From Catonia carolina (lineage: Eukaryota > Arthropoda > Insecta > Hemiptera > Achilidae): a stretch of 64,000 nt of DNA. A program made the translations under genes and the position numbers. The stretch covers positions 90,500,541-90,564,540 of the forward strand of contig JAQMRL010000008.1 of assembly GCA_035578175.1 (NCBI GenBank), in the 5' to 3' direction. The notes beneath the pieces were generated by a model. That model was not told the DNA's origin, did not search any database, and saw only the letters and a program-made list of their open reading frames with translations. Below are positions 35,938 through 49,388 of the stretch, one piece after another (the stretch's first letter is position 1; the number at the start of each line of letters is the position of its first letter).

Positions 35938-36290
35938 CACATTAAGAATGAGGAAATCCAGTACGTACCACCCGGACGGAGAGATGTAGGTAGACCACGA
36001 AAAGATGGGCAAAAAAGTCGGAAAACGTCGGAAGGCCTAATTCATGATAAAAAGAAGAAAAGAAGAGGAAGAAGAAGAAGAAGAGAAGGTGAAAGAGGAG
36101 AGGAGGAAAAGAAGAAGGAGGAGGAGAAGGAGGAGAGGAGAAAGAGGAGAAGGAGAAGGAGAAAGAGGAGGAGGAGAAGGAGAAAGAGGAGGAGGAGAAG
36201 GAGAAAGAGGAAGAAGAAGAAGAAGCGGAAGAGGGAGAAGTAGAAGAAGAGGTGGAAGAAGTAGTAGTAGAAGAAGATAAGATTGCAGAT
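35938..36290 (+). pseudogene. LINE tail that grades into a GAA/GGA microsatellite
   Basis: Plus-strand reading PPGRRDVGRPRKDGQKS and SEGLIHDKKKKRR fits the final residues and stop region of a LINE ORF2 (GRPRKRW pattern). From 36040 it becomes an uninterrupted purine tract (AGAAGAGGA units) of about 240 bp. The Arg/Glu-rich and Ser/Pro/Leu-rich open frames across the tract are not genes. Confidence 0.5.
36040..36290 (+). repeat. GAA/GGA purine microsatellite
   Basis: About 240 bp of nearly pure purines (AGAAGAGGA, GGAGAAGGAGAAAGA units). It follows a LINE tail and probably grew from it. Confidence 0.95.
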
Positions 36291-36813
36291 TTTTTCTGTA
36301 CAAAGAAGATGATGATTGTTTTAAGTTATTTAAGGGGAAATATAGAAGACAAATAAAGACAGGTTTATAAGAGAAGGGTTTGATAACACGTATCATGATC
36401 AAGATATCAGTGGTTGGATTGCGTGCTTTGCTTAGAGAGAGGCGGACTGGTAGCCTAATTAGTACCGAGATGTTTCCAACTAGTGTACAATTATTGGGGA
36501 ATTTCATTATCTTCATTGTACTGCTTATATTATGCATTACATCTTAGTCACGTTGGTTCTTAGTAGAAGTACCGTCGTAGAATGCATGTGGCTTACATGT
36601 TATAACGTAATATCATATAACTTCACCCACGTACATGCACCTACATCGTATGAACCTGTTAACTAACTACATAATTTAAAATTTGGTATTCCATTAAAAA
36701 AAAAAAATATTAATTATACAATTAAACTGAAATTTTGTCTTTCCCTGCTATACAGAATAATTAATTTTTGTATTTATATATATTTTAAAGACAACAACAT
36801 CATCTACAGAATT

Positions 36814-37747
36814 AAAAATCTGGTGTGAAACACTCACAAAAACTTTCTGTTGCCAATGCAAATAATGAACAATATAACCTAATATTAGTAATAAAACATT
36901 AGAAATAAACAAAAAAAGTAACCTCAAAAAACATAACTTTATTTTAATCATGAGTGAATGATGCAAAATGAAAATCAACTCCAGTGCGGGTTAAAAATAC
37001 GGAAAATCACTCTTTCACGCTAAACTAGGATCTTTAGAGAAAAATTTTGAAATAAAAGTTGTAGATCTTTTAATTTCCTATAAATTTAATTGTATACACT
37101 TTTGTCGTAAAATGCATACTAAGGCTGAAATCTTATAAAAATCTATTTTTTACACATTTTCGTGATATAAACCAGAAATTCGCCAATTACCGCTAAACTA
37201 AACATTATACAAAAAATATTTGAAATAAAAGTTGTAGGTTTTTCTCTACAACTTTTATTTTATACATTTTGCGCTAAAATGCATATTAAAACCGCAATCT
37301 TTAAAAAATAGTGTTTTCTACGAGAGCACAGCCTCCCCAAGAATTTCAGCAGACATGGCATCTACCCTATCTTATAGAGTATAAAAAATGTAGTAAATGA
37401 GGCGATTTAAAACATCTCGTAGGAGCCGTTTATGAGAAAATCGCAAAAACGTGAAAAATGACTCGAATAAACTACTACTTCCGGTTGACCGATTTCGATG
37501 ATAATATTCATGTTGGGTCCTCTAGTAACATCTTAAGTTTCAAGTTTTAAGTTTGTACAATGTTCCGTTCTTGAGATATTTTGTTCACAGACACAATGTT
37601 TTTTGGGTTCCGGGGGTCTGAAAACGTGTAGATCCTGTGAAAACTCGATTTCGAAGATCGACATGAATACAATACTTTTCTTCCTATATCCAGATAGGCA
37701 AGATGTAGGCTATATTCATATATTCATATAGGCAAGAGAAAGAAAAA
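36814..37747 (-). mobile_element. Family A dispersed repeat, copy 4 (near full length)
   Basis: AAAAATCTGGTGTGAAACACTC at the left to GGCAAGAGAAAGAAAAAAT at the right, with all internal blocks in order. The microsatellite site reads only TTCACAGACACAATG, so this copy has no expanded tract. Confidence 0.82.
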
Positions 37748-38741
37748 ATAATAAAAATTCTCTAAACGTGATTACAGTAAAACGTTTTCAATAATTATAT
37801 TACATCGTAAGTAGATTATAATTTTAAATAGTGTAATCTACGTAAATGCTATAATTCCAATCAAAGCCTTTTTCCCAACAGCTCACATGAATAGATTTCT
37901 GCATACTGTCAAAACAAGATGAATTTTATAACACAGGTAATAATAAATTTCTAGTAATCATTATGGTACAGTAGTTGAAGGAATGCACATGCAGTATGTG
38001 AAGCTTCATTACTGATCAGAAAAAAACAAAAAAAACTTTACTATAACTGTTGATTCAAATAATTTTGGTACGAGTGAGTTAACATTGTTTTAATGAAAAA
38101 TATACAATAACTCAAAAAAATAACGAATAAAAAATTCAAGGAAAAGCAAAATTAAAATATTTTATCAGTACCTAAAGGTTTATAACCAGTCTTTATATTT
38201 TTAAATAACATTATATTTATTTTCTTTTTTCAAATAAAATTTTCGACTGAAAGAGAATAAAGTATTATTCTTTCAATAGCACAGAAACAGACGAACACGC
38301 ACGTTTTTCTTTTTTAAATTTTGTGCTAAAAATAAAATTATTAAAAATCTAGTATTTAATTTAATTCGACCCTGAGCTATGATGTAATTAAAAAAATAAT
38401 AAAATTCTATTTTAAAAAATAATATAAAAATAATTAAAGTTTTTGTTTTAAAATCCTATAAAAATTATTATCATTCTATGAAATTTAATTAAAAAATTGT
38501 TGGAAAAACTGTTTCATGTATTATGGGATATGAAATGCATTCCAGTTATCTTTGTCAATGAAATGTCAGAATATATTTTAGTTTTATGAGTTAAATTTCT
38601 TTTTTATTTTCTTGCTCTCTAGGTACAGTCTATAGATTGAAAAGGATTGTAATGATTCAAATTTTCAAACCGGATTTTAACTGATCGTTCCATCTCATGA
38701 ACGCCTGAAGGGAAAAGATTAGTGTTATTAATCCTATTGGA

Positions 38742-38905
38742 AGAAATCTGGTGCGAAGTACTCACACGAATTTTTTTCCGGTGTAAATAATGAAAAACAT
38801 AACCTAATTTTTAATCATGAGTGAATGACACTAAATAAAAATCTTTGATGCTAAATGAGAAGTTTCTGTTGGACTTAAAAATACGGAAAATCAGTATTAA
38901 GAAAA
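38742..38905 (-). mobile_element. Family A fragment (one terminus)
   Basis: AGAAATCTGGTGCGAAGTACTC, then TAATCATGAGTGAATGACAC and ACTTAAAAATACGGAAAATC. The remaining two thirds of the element are missing. Confidence 0.6.
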
Positions 38906-39162
38906 AATTCTTCATATATAAATTTTAGTTTTTAATTTTCTATAACTTTGATTGTGATATGTTAAATATTCCAATATATAACGACCGTTTAATTAATTTT
39001 TTATTTTATTATAAATAACATTTTTTTTAAAACTTCCAGAAACGTTCAAAGGATAAGTAAGAACACTTTACAAAAAACAAAATACTTACCTTCCTCTAAT
39101 TAACACGACATACAGAGGAGGTTTACATCTCTGATGAAATAAATGTTATAAGTGTGTAGTTT

Positions 39163-39463
39163 TGTTCCACTGCGTTGGTCTAAAGGTAAGTCAGCTGTTT
39201 AACAACTATTTTCGAAGAAGAAGGTTTCTGGTTCAGATCCTAGTAGAGGTAGTTACTTTAATACGGATTTGAATACTCTACAGTAGATATCGGTGTACTT
39301 TGATGGTTGGGGTACAATTAACCATAATCTCTCAGAAATATCGGCTTGGTTCTGTACAAGACTACACCTCATTTACACATCATACACATCATCTTCATCT
39401 CACTGGGTCATGGGGTTCTTTATTGTTCTGAATTGAACAGATTGCAACGTACACAACTAAGGA
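39163..39463 (+). mobile_element. SINE family D, copy 2
   Basis: Plus-strand copy: head GTTGGTCTAAAGGTAAGTCAGC, B-box-like GGTTCAGATCC, the mid-element TGTACTTTGATGGTTGG and the end AACAGATTGCAACGTACAC. It lies 30 bp upstream of a long CTT/CTC microsatellite. Confidence 0.75.
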
Positions 39464-39491
39464 ATAAAAGAAGTGTGTCATTTTAAGTATT

Positions 39492-39918
39492 GTCAGACTT
39501 CTTTTTCTTCTTCTTCTTCTTCTTCCTCTTCCTCTTCTTCTACCTCTTCCTCTTCTTCTACCTCTTCCTCTTCTTCTACCTCTTCTACCTCTTCTTCTTC
39601 TTTTTCCTCTTCCTCTTATTTTTCCTCTTCCTCCTCTTCTTCCACTTTTTCCTCTTCCTCCTCTTCCTCTTCTTCTTCTTCTTCTTCCTCTTCCTCTTCT
39701 TCTTCCTCCTCTTTTTCCTGTTTTCCTCCTTTCTCCTGATCCTCCTCTTCCTCCTCGTTCTCTTCTTCCTCTTCTTCCTCTTCTACCTCTTCCTCTTCTA
39801 CCTCTTCCTCTTCTACCTCTTCCTCTTCTTCTTCTTCTTCTTCCTCTCCCTCTCCTTCTCCTTCTCCTTCTTCTTCTTCTTCTTCTTCTTCTTCTTCTTC
39901 TTCTTCTTCTTCTTTTTC
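39492..39918 (+). repeat. CTT/CTC pyrimidine microsatellite
   Basis: About 425 bp of CTTCTTCCTCTTC-type units with a pure (CTT)n block at its right end (39868-39915). It abuts a minus-strand LINE remnant. The Phe/Leu-, Ser- and Glu-rich open frames here are products of the repeat. Confidence 0.95.
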
Positions 39919-40190
39919 ATGATCTACCCAACAACCGTACTCCTTGTGGACTGTATTCAAGGGCAGTTGCAGATATCGATCCTCTGACATGCGGCTGACA
40001 TGCCGCCTTTCCCTACATCGTTAAATCCTCTGCCTCAAAGATTCCGTTCTACCCTAATCATGCCGGGTTGTCTCACTCTTGATACAATCCCTAAGTGGTT
40101 GCTCCTCTCACCGATCTCAAAAAACGCATCTCAGCTGCTTTTAATTTCCTACTGATCCTATATCGTGCGATAAAAATTGTCTGATCTATA
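39915..40190 (-). pseudogene. LINE ORF2 C-terminal remnant next to a CTT microsatellite
   Basis: The minus strand reads KLKAAEMRFLRSVRG near 40103-40141 and YSPQGVRLLGRS near 39945, both standard landmarks of the ORF2 end, in frames broken by indels and stops. It is directly followed (leftward) by the pyrimidine tract 39492-39918, which on the element strand is a GAA/GAG tail. Confidence 0.62.
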
Positions 40191-40914
40191 AACTAAAGGG
40201 AATCTACAAATTTTTAAATTCAATTAAAATTGTAAATTTCACTAATCACGAACTTCACACAATTGTAGTAATTCTATTTGGGTAGGAGTGCCCTTTACAG
40301 GTAAAAGAGCATGTATGTATATAAATAAATACACACGCACACACGTATAGAACTCCAATAGATTGCAGTTATTTTGAAGTAGTTAGAAGTTTCAAAATAC
40401 AGGTGAGTTGACTTGTATTAGAAAAGTTTTGTTTGTATTGTGATACGCTGTGAAACGCTCAGACTGTACATAACTACTAAAGTTTAAGGTTTCAGTTACT
40501 AAGTCGTGTCGGATTCAATTAAATTATTTGTATTTCGTAAATTTCAACGTTTACTATAAACTATTATAACTTAATAGATCAAATTTTTTCACTTTATTTT
40601 ATGAAAAATTTCAACTGAGCCAAAACGCAACCTGCAATACATATGGTTTAATCTCTTAACACCTTGTACTTTCATGTCTGACAAAGTCTTTCAGTGGCAA
40701 ATCTCATTGTTTTGTCTTTATAAAAGGTACCTATTCCAACGTTCAAATGTTCAATATTATTCTTCTACATTGATAGTGTGGAAGGGTAAGTGTGTGAATT
40801 GGGATTAAATTAGAAGGTAGTGAGTATAAAATTTACCCCTTCGTGGACGGAATTATTATCATGACATAAGCTCATTTAATTATAAGTTTGGGTAAAAATC
40901 TTTTTTTAAAAAAT

Positions 40915-41156
40915 TGAGAGGCCTACGGGCCAGCCCAGTCAGTCAGCTGGTAGTAAGTCGCTATTATTTGTAAAGTAACACCGGTGGGGCAAGCGACTTT
41001 GTATGGTGACCAGCTGACAGCCATCCGTGAACAAACTCTACTGAGGGTCCCTGTTCAAACTCATGCCTAATTCACGTCAAATAATACAGCAAAGCAGCGA
41101 TCAAATTGGGTAGTTGTCAATAATGTTCAGTTCCCGATAACAAATAAAAGTTAAGA
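40915..41156 (+). mobile_element. Dispersed SINE-like repeat, family F, copy 1
   Basis: About 240 bp closely matching a second copy at 54371 in the same orientation: GGCCTACGGGCCAGCCCAGTC start, CAGCTGGTAGTAAGTCGC (A-box-like), TGTTCAAACTC (weak B box), ending CCCGATAACAAATAAAAG and an A-rich tail. The tRNA origin is an inference. Confidence 0.7.
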
Positions 41157-42455
41157 AAAATGTGTTTTCAAGTATAAAAAACTATTTTTAAAGACTCAAA
41201 ACCCACGAAATTTCATAACATATTTTTCTCTTCACGTTTACTCAATAACAATGGATGCGGATTTATTCGCCTTGAGCGACGTAATGTATGCGGATATATC
41301 CGTAAACAGAACTGACTAAAAAATTATTTGAACATTGAATTACAAAATAAAAGGGGGAAAAATTGAAAAGTACACAGATTGATTTAAGAAATATTATGAT
41401 TATATCGGACGAACGTAATACACGTAAGTAGTAACGAACAAAGAAAGCACCGACCTCGTAGCAGCCAGGAAACATTGGAGGGTAGTACAGTCAACCCTAG
41501 ATTTCGTAGGTGCAAATTTCCTGGAATATTTAAATATTTTACCACAATTTTGATTACTATTAAGACGCATTTTAGTCAATTTTTTAAATTTAATTTTTAA
41601 ATGTGCGGATGCATCCATTATACGACGATAACTATTCGCTAAAAGACCGGTGGGAAATTTTTTGGCGGATATTTCCGTTGATGTTCGCGAAGAATGAAGC
41701 CTCTTGAAAATTTACGTTTTTAGCTTTAACATTAAAATGTGTGGTAAGAAAACAAACGTGTTGTGAAATAAAATATTTTCTCTTAAATTTCCTGATGATT
41801 TTGTTATAATAACTACATATATAATTTGTTATAATTATAACTACAAATTTATTCTGATACTAGAGAAGAATTAAAATTTGAATTTTTTAACGTTACATAC
41901 GGAAAGAAAGCAATCTAGATGTTAAGATTATGGTGTAATAAGAATAAACCAAGAAAAACCAAGACTAGAATTCAGACTAGAAGCAGAGAGGTCTTAAGGG
42001 ACACGAAGGGTAGATTTTGAGAAACACTAAAACGAAATAAAGTAAATGTTAAGAAAGGATAAAGTTAAGAGAGGTTTGGTATTGAACACGATTTAAAGAT
42101 CATGGCTGGACTCTCTGACGATGCTGCAAGGCACTAAGAGAGATAAAGGAAAGCTGAAGGAAAGTAATTACACATTACAACACTTTAAAATAAATGGGAT
42201 AAATTAATTGTAACGTTTTAAATATATTGATATCAGTAATTAGGAAAGAAGTTTATGTTTAACATCGAACTACTAGCAATTGTGCATGGGATTATTGCTA
42301 AAATCAGAGTTGCTCATTCGACGGTTCCTCCTCTAAACCATTTACAGAATTTAAAAAAATTAATTATGTTATTAATTTTGCTAAATTCATTGCATGAAGT
42401 TTTTTTATTTTTATAAACTCTCCTTGAATTTTTAAATTTAAGGAAAACAATAAAA
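41157..42455. other. AT-rich stretch with GCGGATAT(A/T)TCCGT motifs
   Basis: TGCGGATATATCCGTA (41289) and GGCGGATATTTCCGTT (41663) and ATGCGGAT/GTGCGGAT near 41254 and 41602. These similar palindromic words hint at an old inverted-repeat element of about 400 bp. No ORF. Confidence 0.35.
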
Positions 42456-42901
42456 ATGCTGAGATTCGCCGATGATATAGTAGTAGGTAGCTGAGACAAA
42501 GAAAGAACTAAAGGATATCTTAAATGGAATGGATGAGATCATTAGAAAAGATTACTTCATGAAAATTAGTAAGAACAAAACGAAAGTGTTGTACAGCAGC
42601 AAGAGTGGTTTAGAAGAGATGGGGGGATTTAAAGTGGTGAGTGGATGCAAAAAGAAGTATATGGAAATAAACATCTTAACAGAAGAAGGGATAGGCTAGA
42701 GGGGCATATCTTGAGATATCCAGGTATTGGTCTATCAATAATGGAGGATTTTATTGAGGGAGTGAATTGAAGGGGAGGCCAAGGTTAGAATATAAAAAGT
42801 AAATTACAAAAGATGAAGGGTGTTACAGTTATGTAGATATGAAACAACTTGCACAAGATAGAACACCTTGGAGAACTGCATCAAACCAGTCGAAAGACTG
42901 A
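42456..42901 (+). pseudogene. Internally deleted relative of the 9367 LINE
   Basis: Starts with MLRFADDIVV (the catalytic FADD motif at 42465-42476), then a TGA at 42492-42494, then KDYFMKISKNKTKVLYSS, which matches the 9367 copy. At about 42630 it jumps straight to the KRSIWK/RRRDRL-type segment, losing roughly 330-350 bp relative to that copy, and ends in the shared LAQDRTPWRTASNQSKD terminus. Confidence 0.8.
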
Positions 42902-43156
42902 TGACAAGAAAAAAGATCATTGCACAGTTACAAAATAAAATAATTAGTTAGTTACTCAATACGATAATTTATGAACAAATACATCATATTTTACGCAAAG
43001 AAATCAGAAACATTTTTTGTATGCAACATGTTATAAGTTGAGAATCAGGAAAGGGAACGGGAAGGTAAAATAGTTCATGAAAAGTAAAAAGAACTATTTA
43101 GGAAGTTACTTACAAGGAGGGACAAGTGAAAAACAGCATAACATTCCATGCATTTA

Positions 43157-43728
43157 CTATGTGAAAATCAATCTATAACTCGAATTCCATCATTTCTGCA
43201 AGTTGAACTATTTATTTAGTTTCTTTTAGCAAAATTATGTACATAGTTCTCAAAATACCACTTTTGGTCTTTTGAAAACTGTAGGTACAGTGCTGCTTCT
43301 TTCATTTTAAGAGGAAATTTTCAACCATAAAAGGGTACAGATCCTCAAAGTCATCTGGTTGCCTTTGTTGGCGTAACAAGCGTAAACCAAAACAATGAAT
43401 TTCTTTGAATTGACGAATCTTTGATGGACCGCAGAAAAATAGGACCTTAGTCTGTCGATACAATCTACCATATTCAGCATGTAATGTAATTAAAATAGCG
43501 TAATTGGAATATTTTATAGTGTATACAATATGTACAGTACTTAACACTATAGCTTATAGCTAAGCTAAATGCAACGTACAGTACTGTATTGCAAAATTAC
43601 GCATGTCCAGTAAACCGTATGTGGAATATTCTGTGTTTGTTATTTTTATAACTGAATTGTTGTTATTTTTCCATAACTCGAATCGTTTTCCTCATCCCTT
43701 GAGGATTCGAGTTATAGAATTTCGACTG
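43157..43728. mobile_element. Possible pogo-like element with TCTATAACTCGAAT termini
   Basis: The left end CTATGTGAAAATCAATC then TATAACTCGAAT and the reversed right end CAGTCGAAATTC then TATAACTCGAAT are similar, with TA beside both. A further CATAACTCGAAT lies near 43672. Inside, a minus-strand frame (43302-43547, 81 residues with LRQQRQPDDFEDLYPFM) has no domain I recognise. Confidence 0.42.
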
Positions 43729-43754
43729 TATAAAGATTGATATAGATTTTTAGA

Positions 43755-43852
43755 GTACTATCTCCGTAGTACTTGAACATTGATTGAATTGAAATTATAA
43801 TAAAATATCAACAAACTAAAACAATGACAGAAGGTACGAAATGTCATGTCAG
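43755..43852 (+). repeat. Dispersed repeat H, copy 1
   Basis: CTCCGTAGTACTTGAACATTG through AAACAATGACAGAAGGTACG and AAATGTCATG. It matches 45744-45836 in the same orientation. About 95 bp shared, origin unknown. Confidence 0.7.
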
Positions 43853-44692
43853 GGTGCTGCCCTAGCATTGTTAACCCTAATATTGGTAACTAAAGAGGAA
43901 AAGAGTAAGGACTAACAGGTTAATAAATGATGAGGAATCTAATAATTACAACGGTTAGTGTCTTGCCTTAAATTAATACAGTCAGGTTACACCTCCCGAC
44001 AGAGAATACTGCATATGATTTGATCTCTAGGGTCATGTTGTACCAAGAGTAGTAGCCGTGGTTATCGGGTAGTGGCCTATGGCCTACTGCGGTGCAATGT
44101 GGCATGGATGGAGGTTTCCTCCTCATTACGCCATAACCTGTACAATGTCAATAGTCCACCACTGATTGTTACCTTAATTGGGTACACTAACCTGTAGTAT
44201 TAATTAACAGACCCTCTTCATTCCTTTATTTGTATCCCCTAATCACCATCCTCTCGTATCATTTAACAGTTCCATATACAAATCTACCGTTATCAATTTT
44301 AAACAGAAAACAGTAAATAACAATGCATCATGCCGTTTCTATTATTCAATGTCAACTGTATGTACACATATATGGATAAACTCTCACTAACTGACTGACT
44401 CATCACTAATTATCTTAATTCTGGTAACAAACGCTGAAATTCAACATATTTGTTTTCGTGAAAAGATTAGAAAAACTAAAGTAAATATATTTCAACCACT
44501 TGCACGTTACATTTTTTTAAGTCATTAGCATTTATGCTCAGTATAATTTAATTTTAATTTACATTTTGGTTAACAACACCCTTTTAATACCAATCTAGCC
44601 TTATGTTGTCCAGCTTTCAGGAACAGCGACAGAGAGTAACTTAAAGTCAATCGAGGCTTTTCAGTCAAAGTCATAGGATTTGGTCCTGATTC

Positions 44693-45600
44693 TTTTTACC
44701 TTCTCTTGCCTATATGGATATATAGGAAAAGAATTGTTTTCATGTCGATTTTTCAATATCGAGTTTTCACCGGATTTACACTTTTTCAGAGCTCCTGACC
44801 CAAAAAACATGTTCTAGCGATTGGTGTGTGTGTGTGTGTGTGTGCTTGTGTGAACAGAATATCTCGAGAATGGAACATCGTACGAATTCGAAACTTAAGT
44901 TAGATACTACTATCAAACCCAACACAAATAGTTTCATTAAAATCGGCCAACCGGAAGTAGTAGTTTATTCGTGTCATTTTTCACTTTTTGCGATTTTTTT
45001 CAAAAACGGCTCTTACGATTTTTTTTAAAAATCGCCTCATTTACTAAATTTTCTATGCTCTACAAGATAGGGTAAGCGCCAGTATGGTGAAATTCTTAGG
45101 GAGGCTGTTTGAGAAAATGTTTTTTTTTTCAATTGCGGCCTTAATATGCATTTTAGCGCAAAAATGTATATAATAAAAGTTATTTATTTTATTTTATTTC
45201 GAACATATATTTTGTATAACGGTTAGTTTCGCGGTAATTACCGATTTTCTGCTTTTTCACGAAAATGTGTAAAAAATTGTTTTTTTTTTAAAGATTTCAG
45301 CCTAGTATGCATTTTACGACGAATGTGATCAAATTTATAGGAAATTAAACGATCTACAACTATTATTTAAAGTATTTTTCTCTACAGATCCTAGTTTAGC
45401 GTGAAAGAGTGATTTTCCATATTATTAAACCAAACTAAGGTTGATTTTCATTTTACGTTTTTCACTCATGATTAAAATTAGGTTATTTTTGTCAAGTAGT
45501 TCTTTTGTTTATTTCTAATATTTTATTACTAATGTTAGGTTATATTGTTTATTATTAGTATTAGCAAGAGAACGTTGTGTGTATTTCACACCAGATTTTT
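44693..45600 (+). mobile_element. Family A dispersed repeat, copy 5
   Basis: Full length: TTTTTACCTTCTCTTGCC to TTCACACCAGATTTTT. The (GT)n tract at 44824-44844 is short. Open frames inside have no domain. Confidence 0.83.
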
Positions 45601-45743
45601 ATGTAAGTAATAAAAACCCTCCACCCAATTTAGAGAACGTACAACTGGATCACTCTTCTCCCGGAAGCATAATTCCCTACTCTCCGTTAAATTAAACTTC
45701 ATATACGGAATTTTGCAGCTCATTGTACAGATTGTACAGTTCA

Positions 45744-45836
45744 TACTACCTCCGTAGTACAAGAACGTTGAATTGAAATTATCATAAAATAACCACAAAC
45801 TAAAACAATGACAGAAGGTACAAAATGTCATGCAAC
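45744..45836 (+). repeat. Dispersed repeat H, copy 2
   Basis: TACCTCCGTAGTACAAGAACG through AAACAATGACAGAAGGTAC and AAATGTCATG. It differs from copy 1 mainly by one short indel. Confidence 0.7.
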
Positions 45837-46162
45837 CGTTATGGAAACAGTAACTGAAACCCTGGGAAACGAACCGAGAAAAAAAAATACAGCATAAAAC
45901 CGGCTAGTGGAAGACACTCGTAGAAGAAATTAGAATTAATAGAAGAAATTGGATACTATAAAAATTGATATACTTGATGATAAAATAGTATTGTATCGAT
46001 TGAACAAAAATACATAGGAATAATTTGTGAGAATAAACGTTATATAGTTGACAAAAAGACATTTTGATTAAAATTTATAAGTTGCAATAAATATACAATC
46101 TTATAAAAATAATGAATAAAACTGAAAACTGAAAGACAAATGAATGAAAAGTTAATCTAAAA

Positions 46163-46590
46163 CATACAGGGCTATAAAAAGTGTTTTGATATGATGTTTC
46201 TAGGTTATAAATTTTAAGTAAATTTTTAAAATTTCGTATTTTGGAATAGTTAGTAAGTACAAATATGTCTGGTACGCTGGAACCGCCCCTTCGGTGTACA
46301 CGAGTATCGGTCGGGCATGACAAAAAGATGGAATCCCGGTCGCCAAGATAATTCCCGGTGGTTGTTTTAATGTTAAAAAATATACAGGTCTTTAAAAAGA
46401 TGTTTGATATATTTTTCTAGGTGATAAATTTTAAGTAAAATTTAAAAATTTCGTATTTGGGAATAGTTAGTAAGTAAAAATATGTCTTGTACGCTGGTCC
46501 TGCCCCTTTGGTGTACTCGCTTATCGGTGGGGCATGATAACAAGATGGACTCCTGCTCACCAAGATAATTTTGTTGTTTGAATCTTAAGA
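46163..46590 (+). repeat. Tandem duplication of about 215 bp
   Basis: Two units, from about 46163 and about 46379, share TATACAGG(G/T)CT, GATAAATTTTAAGTAAA-type, GGAATAGTTAGTAAGTA, GTACGCTGG and CAAGATAATT blocks with about 15-20 percent divergence by eye. It ends just before family A copy 6. Confidence 0.8.
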
Positions 46591-46597
46591 TAGAGCT

Positions 46598-47842
<1,245 letters not shown>

Positions 47843-48535
47843 GAAAAAAGGAATGCACTGGTTGCTCAAACACGTTTGACATTTATCACAAGGATTGTTG
47901 CTATTAGATATTTAAGTTTTTTAGATTAGTTAGTAAAAATAATTTTGTTGGTAAAGAATAAAAAATATAAATAAATACGATTCATTGCTTACGTAAGCAG
48001 TTAATCTGTTTATTCACTTCATTAATTTATAACCATCCATCCGACCAGAATCAGAAAACACAACGTCATTCGAAAATAGAAATGTCATGTTAAATTACAA
48101 ACACCATTAAAAACATTTATACTTTATTAAACAGTTACTCTCTGTAAATACAACCATATATCAGAATTTACATAAGATTTGATGGATAGCGGGGAAGTAA
48201 AATGCTCAGGGTAAACCAGAATTGGTGCTACTGTAGTTGACTTTCCAAAGGCTAGTGGAAGAACTCGTATAAGAAATTGTGTGGTTTTTCAGATTAGGGT
48301 TTGATTCGAACCAAAACCTGGGACAAATAAAAAATTACAACTGTTATGAAACCAATAACTAAGATTCAGAGCAAACTGAATCCCTAGGAGTCAACCCGAG
48401 ACCGAAATATTGAGATGATTAATGGTTTACGGAAATGAACAATGCTGAAGCTATCGGAGGGGATTATAATTGGAGGCCAAGACACACACATCGAGCTGTA
48501 ACACTGAAGGAAACAATTTTTGTTTATATGTTGGT
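47843..48535. other. Stretch without recognised features
   Basis: CAAAGGCTAGTGGAAGAACTC at 48247 resembles a phrase near 45903 and one near 32772, possibly another old repeat. Confidence 0.4.
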
Positions 48536-48800
48536 AACCCACAGGGTTGGTCTAGTGGTAAAGTCACTGCCCCCAGTCAGCTGTTTTTGACTGTTTTAAC
48601 AGCTAATTTTTGAAGACGGTTCAAATCCTAGGTTTCTTTTATGTGGATTCGGATACTAAAAATGATTACCGATGAACTTTGATGGTTGGAGTTCAATCTA
48701 TCATTCACTCTCAGAAATGGTTGCATTAGTCTGTACAAGACTACACCTCATTTACACGTCATACGTATCATTATCATATCATTAGATCACTCTCAGATCT
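48536..48800 (+). mobile_element. SINE family D, copy 3, 3'-shortened
   Basis: Plus-strand copy: GGTTGGTCTAGTGGTAAAGTC is a good A-box region, GGTTCAAATCC is a perfect B box, then GATGAACTTTGATGGTTGG and the segment CTGTACAAGACTACACCTC. The terminal TTGCAACGTACAC part is not present. Confidence 0.72.
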
Positions 48801-49151
48801 ATTGTTTTTACAAAATTTATTGATTTTTGAAATTGAAGACAGTTTTTTTTTATCAATGATAAATTTGTAGATACATTCCACCATTCAGAACAAGACTGAA
48901 GAATCTGTTTTATGTGCGAACGTCAAGAACGAAATACGGTGTCAATGCTCCAGTTAATAGAATGATGACTTTATAGGTATAAACGAGATAGATAAGAAAA
49001 ATCTAGATACCTTTAGCCTGAAGTACGACAGTGTTTAAGAAGCGTGTTCTCGTCTCTTTGGTAAATAGTTCTGAGTAATATACGTAATGAATTATGATTA
49101 ATTATCATTAATAAATTATCATCTGTCATTTGTGATAAATTGTGATTGTTA

Positions 49152-49309
49152 TTTTTACTTTCTCTTGCCTATATGAATATATAGGAAGGAAAGTATTGTT
49201 TTCATGTCGATTTTTCGAAATCGAGTTTTCACCGGATCTATACGTTTTCAGACCCCCTGAACCCAAAAAACATGTTTTTAGCGATTGGTGTGTGTGTGTG
49301 TATGTGTGT

Positions 49310-49388
<79 letters not shown>

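Noticed and set aside
36037..36537. 166-residue Ser/Pro/Leu-rich minus frame and Arg/Glu-rich plus frame
   Set aside because: Products of the purine repeat, without any domain outside it.
39473..39990. Ser-, Phe/Leu- and Glu-rich open frames up to 165 residues
   Set aside because: All run through the CTT/CTC repeat. The composition is set by the microsatellite.
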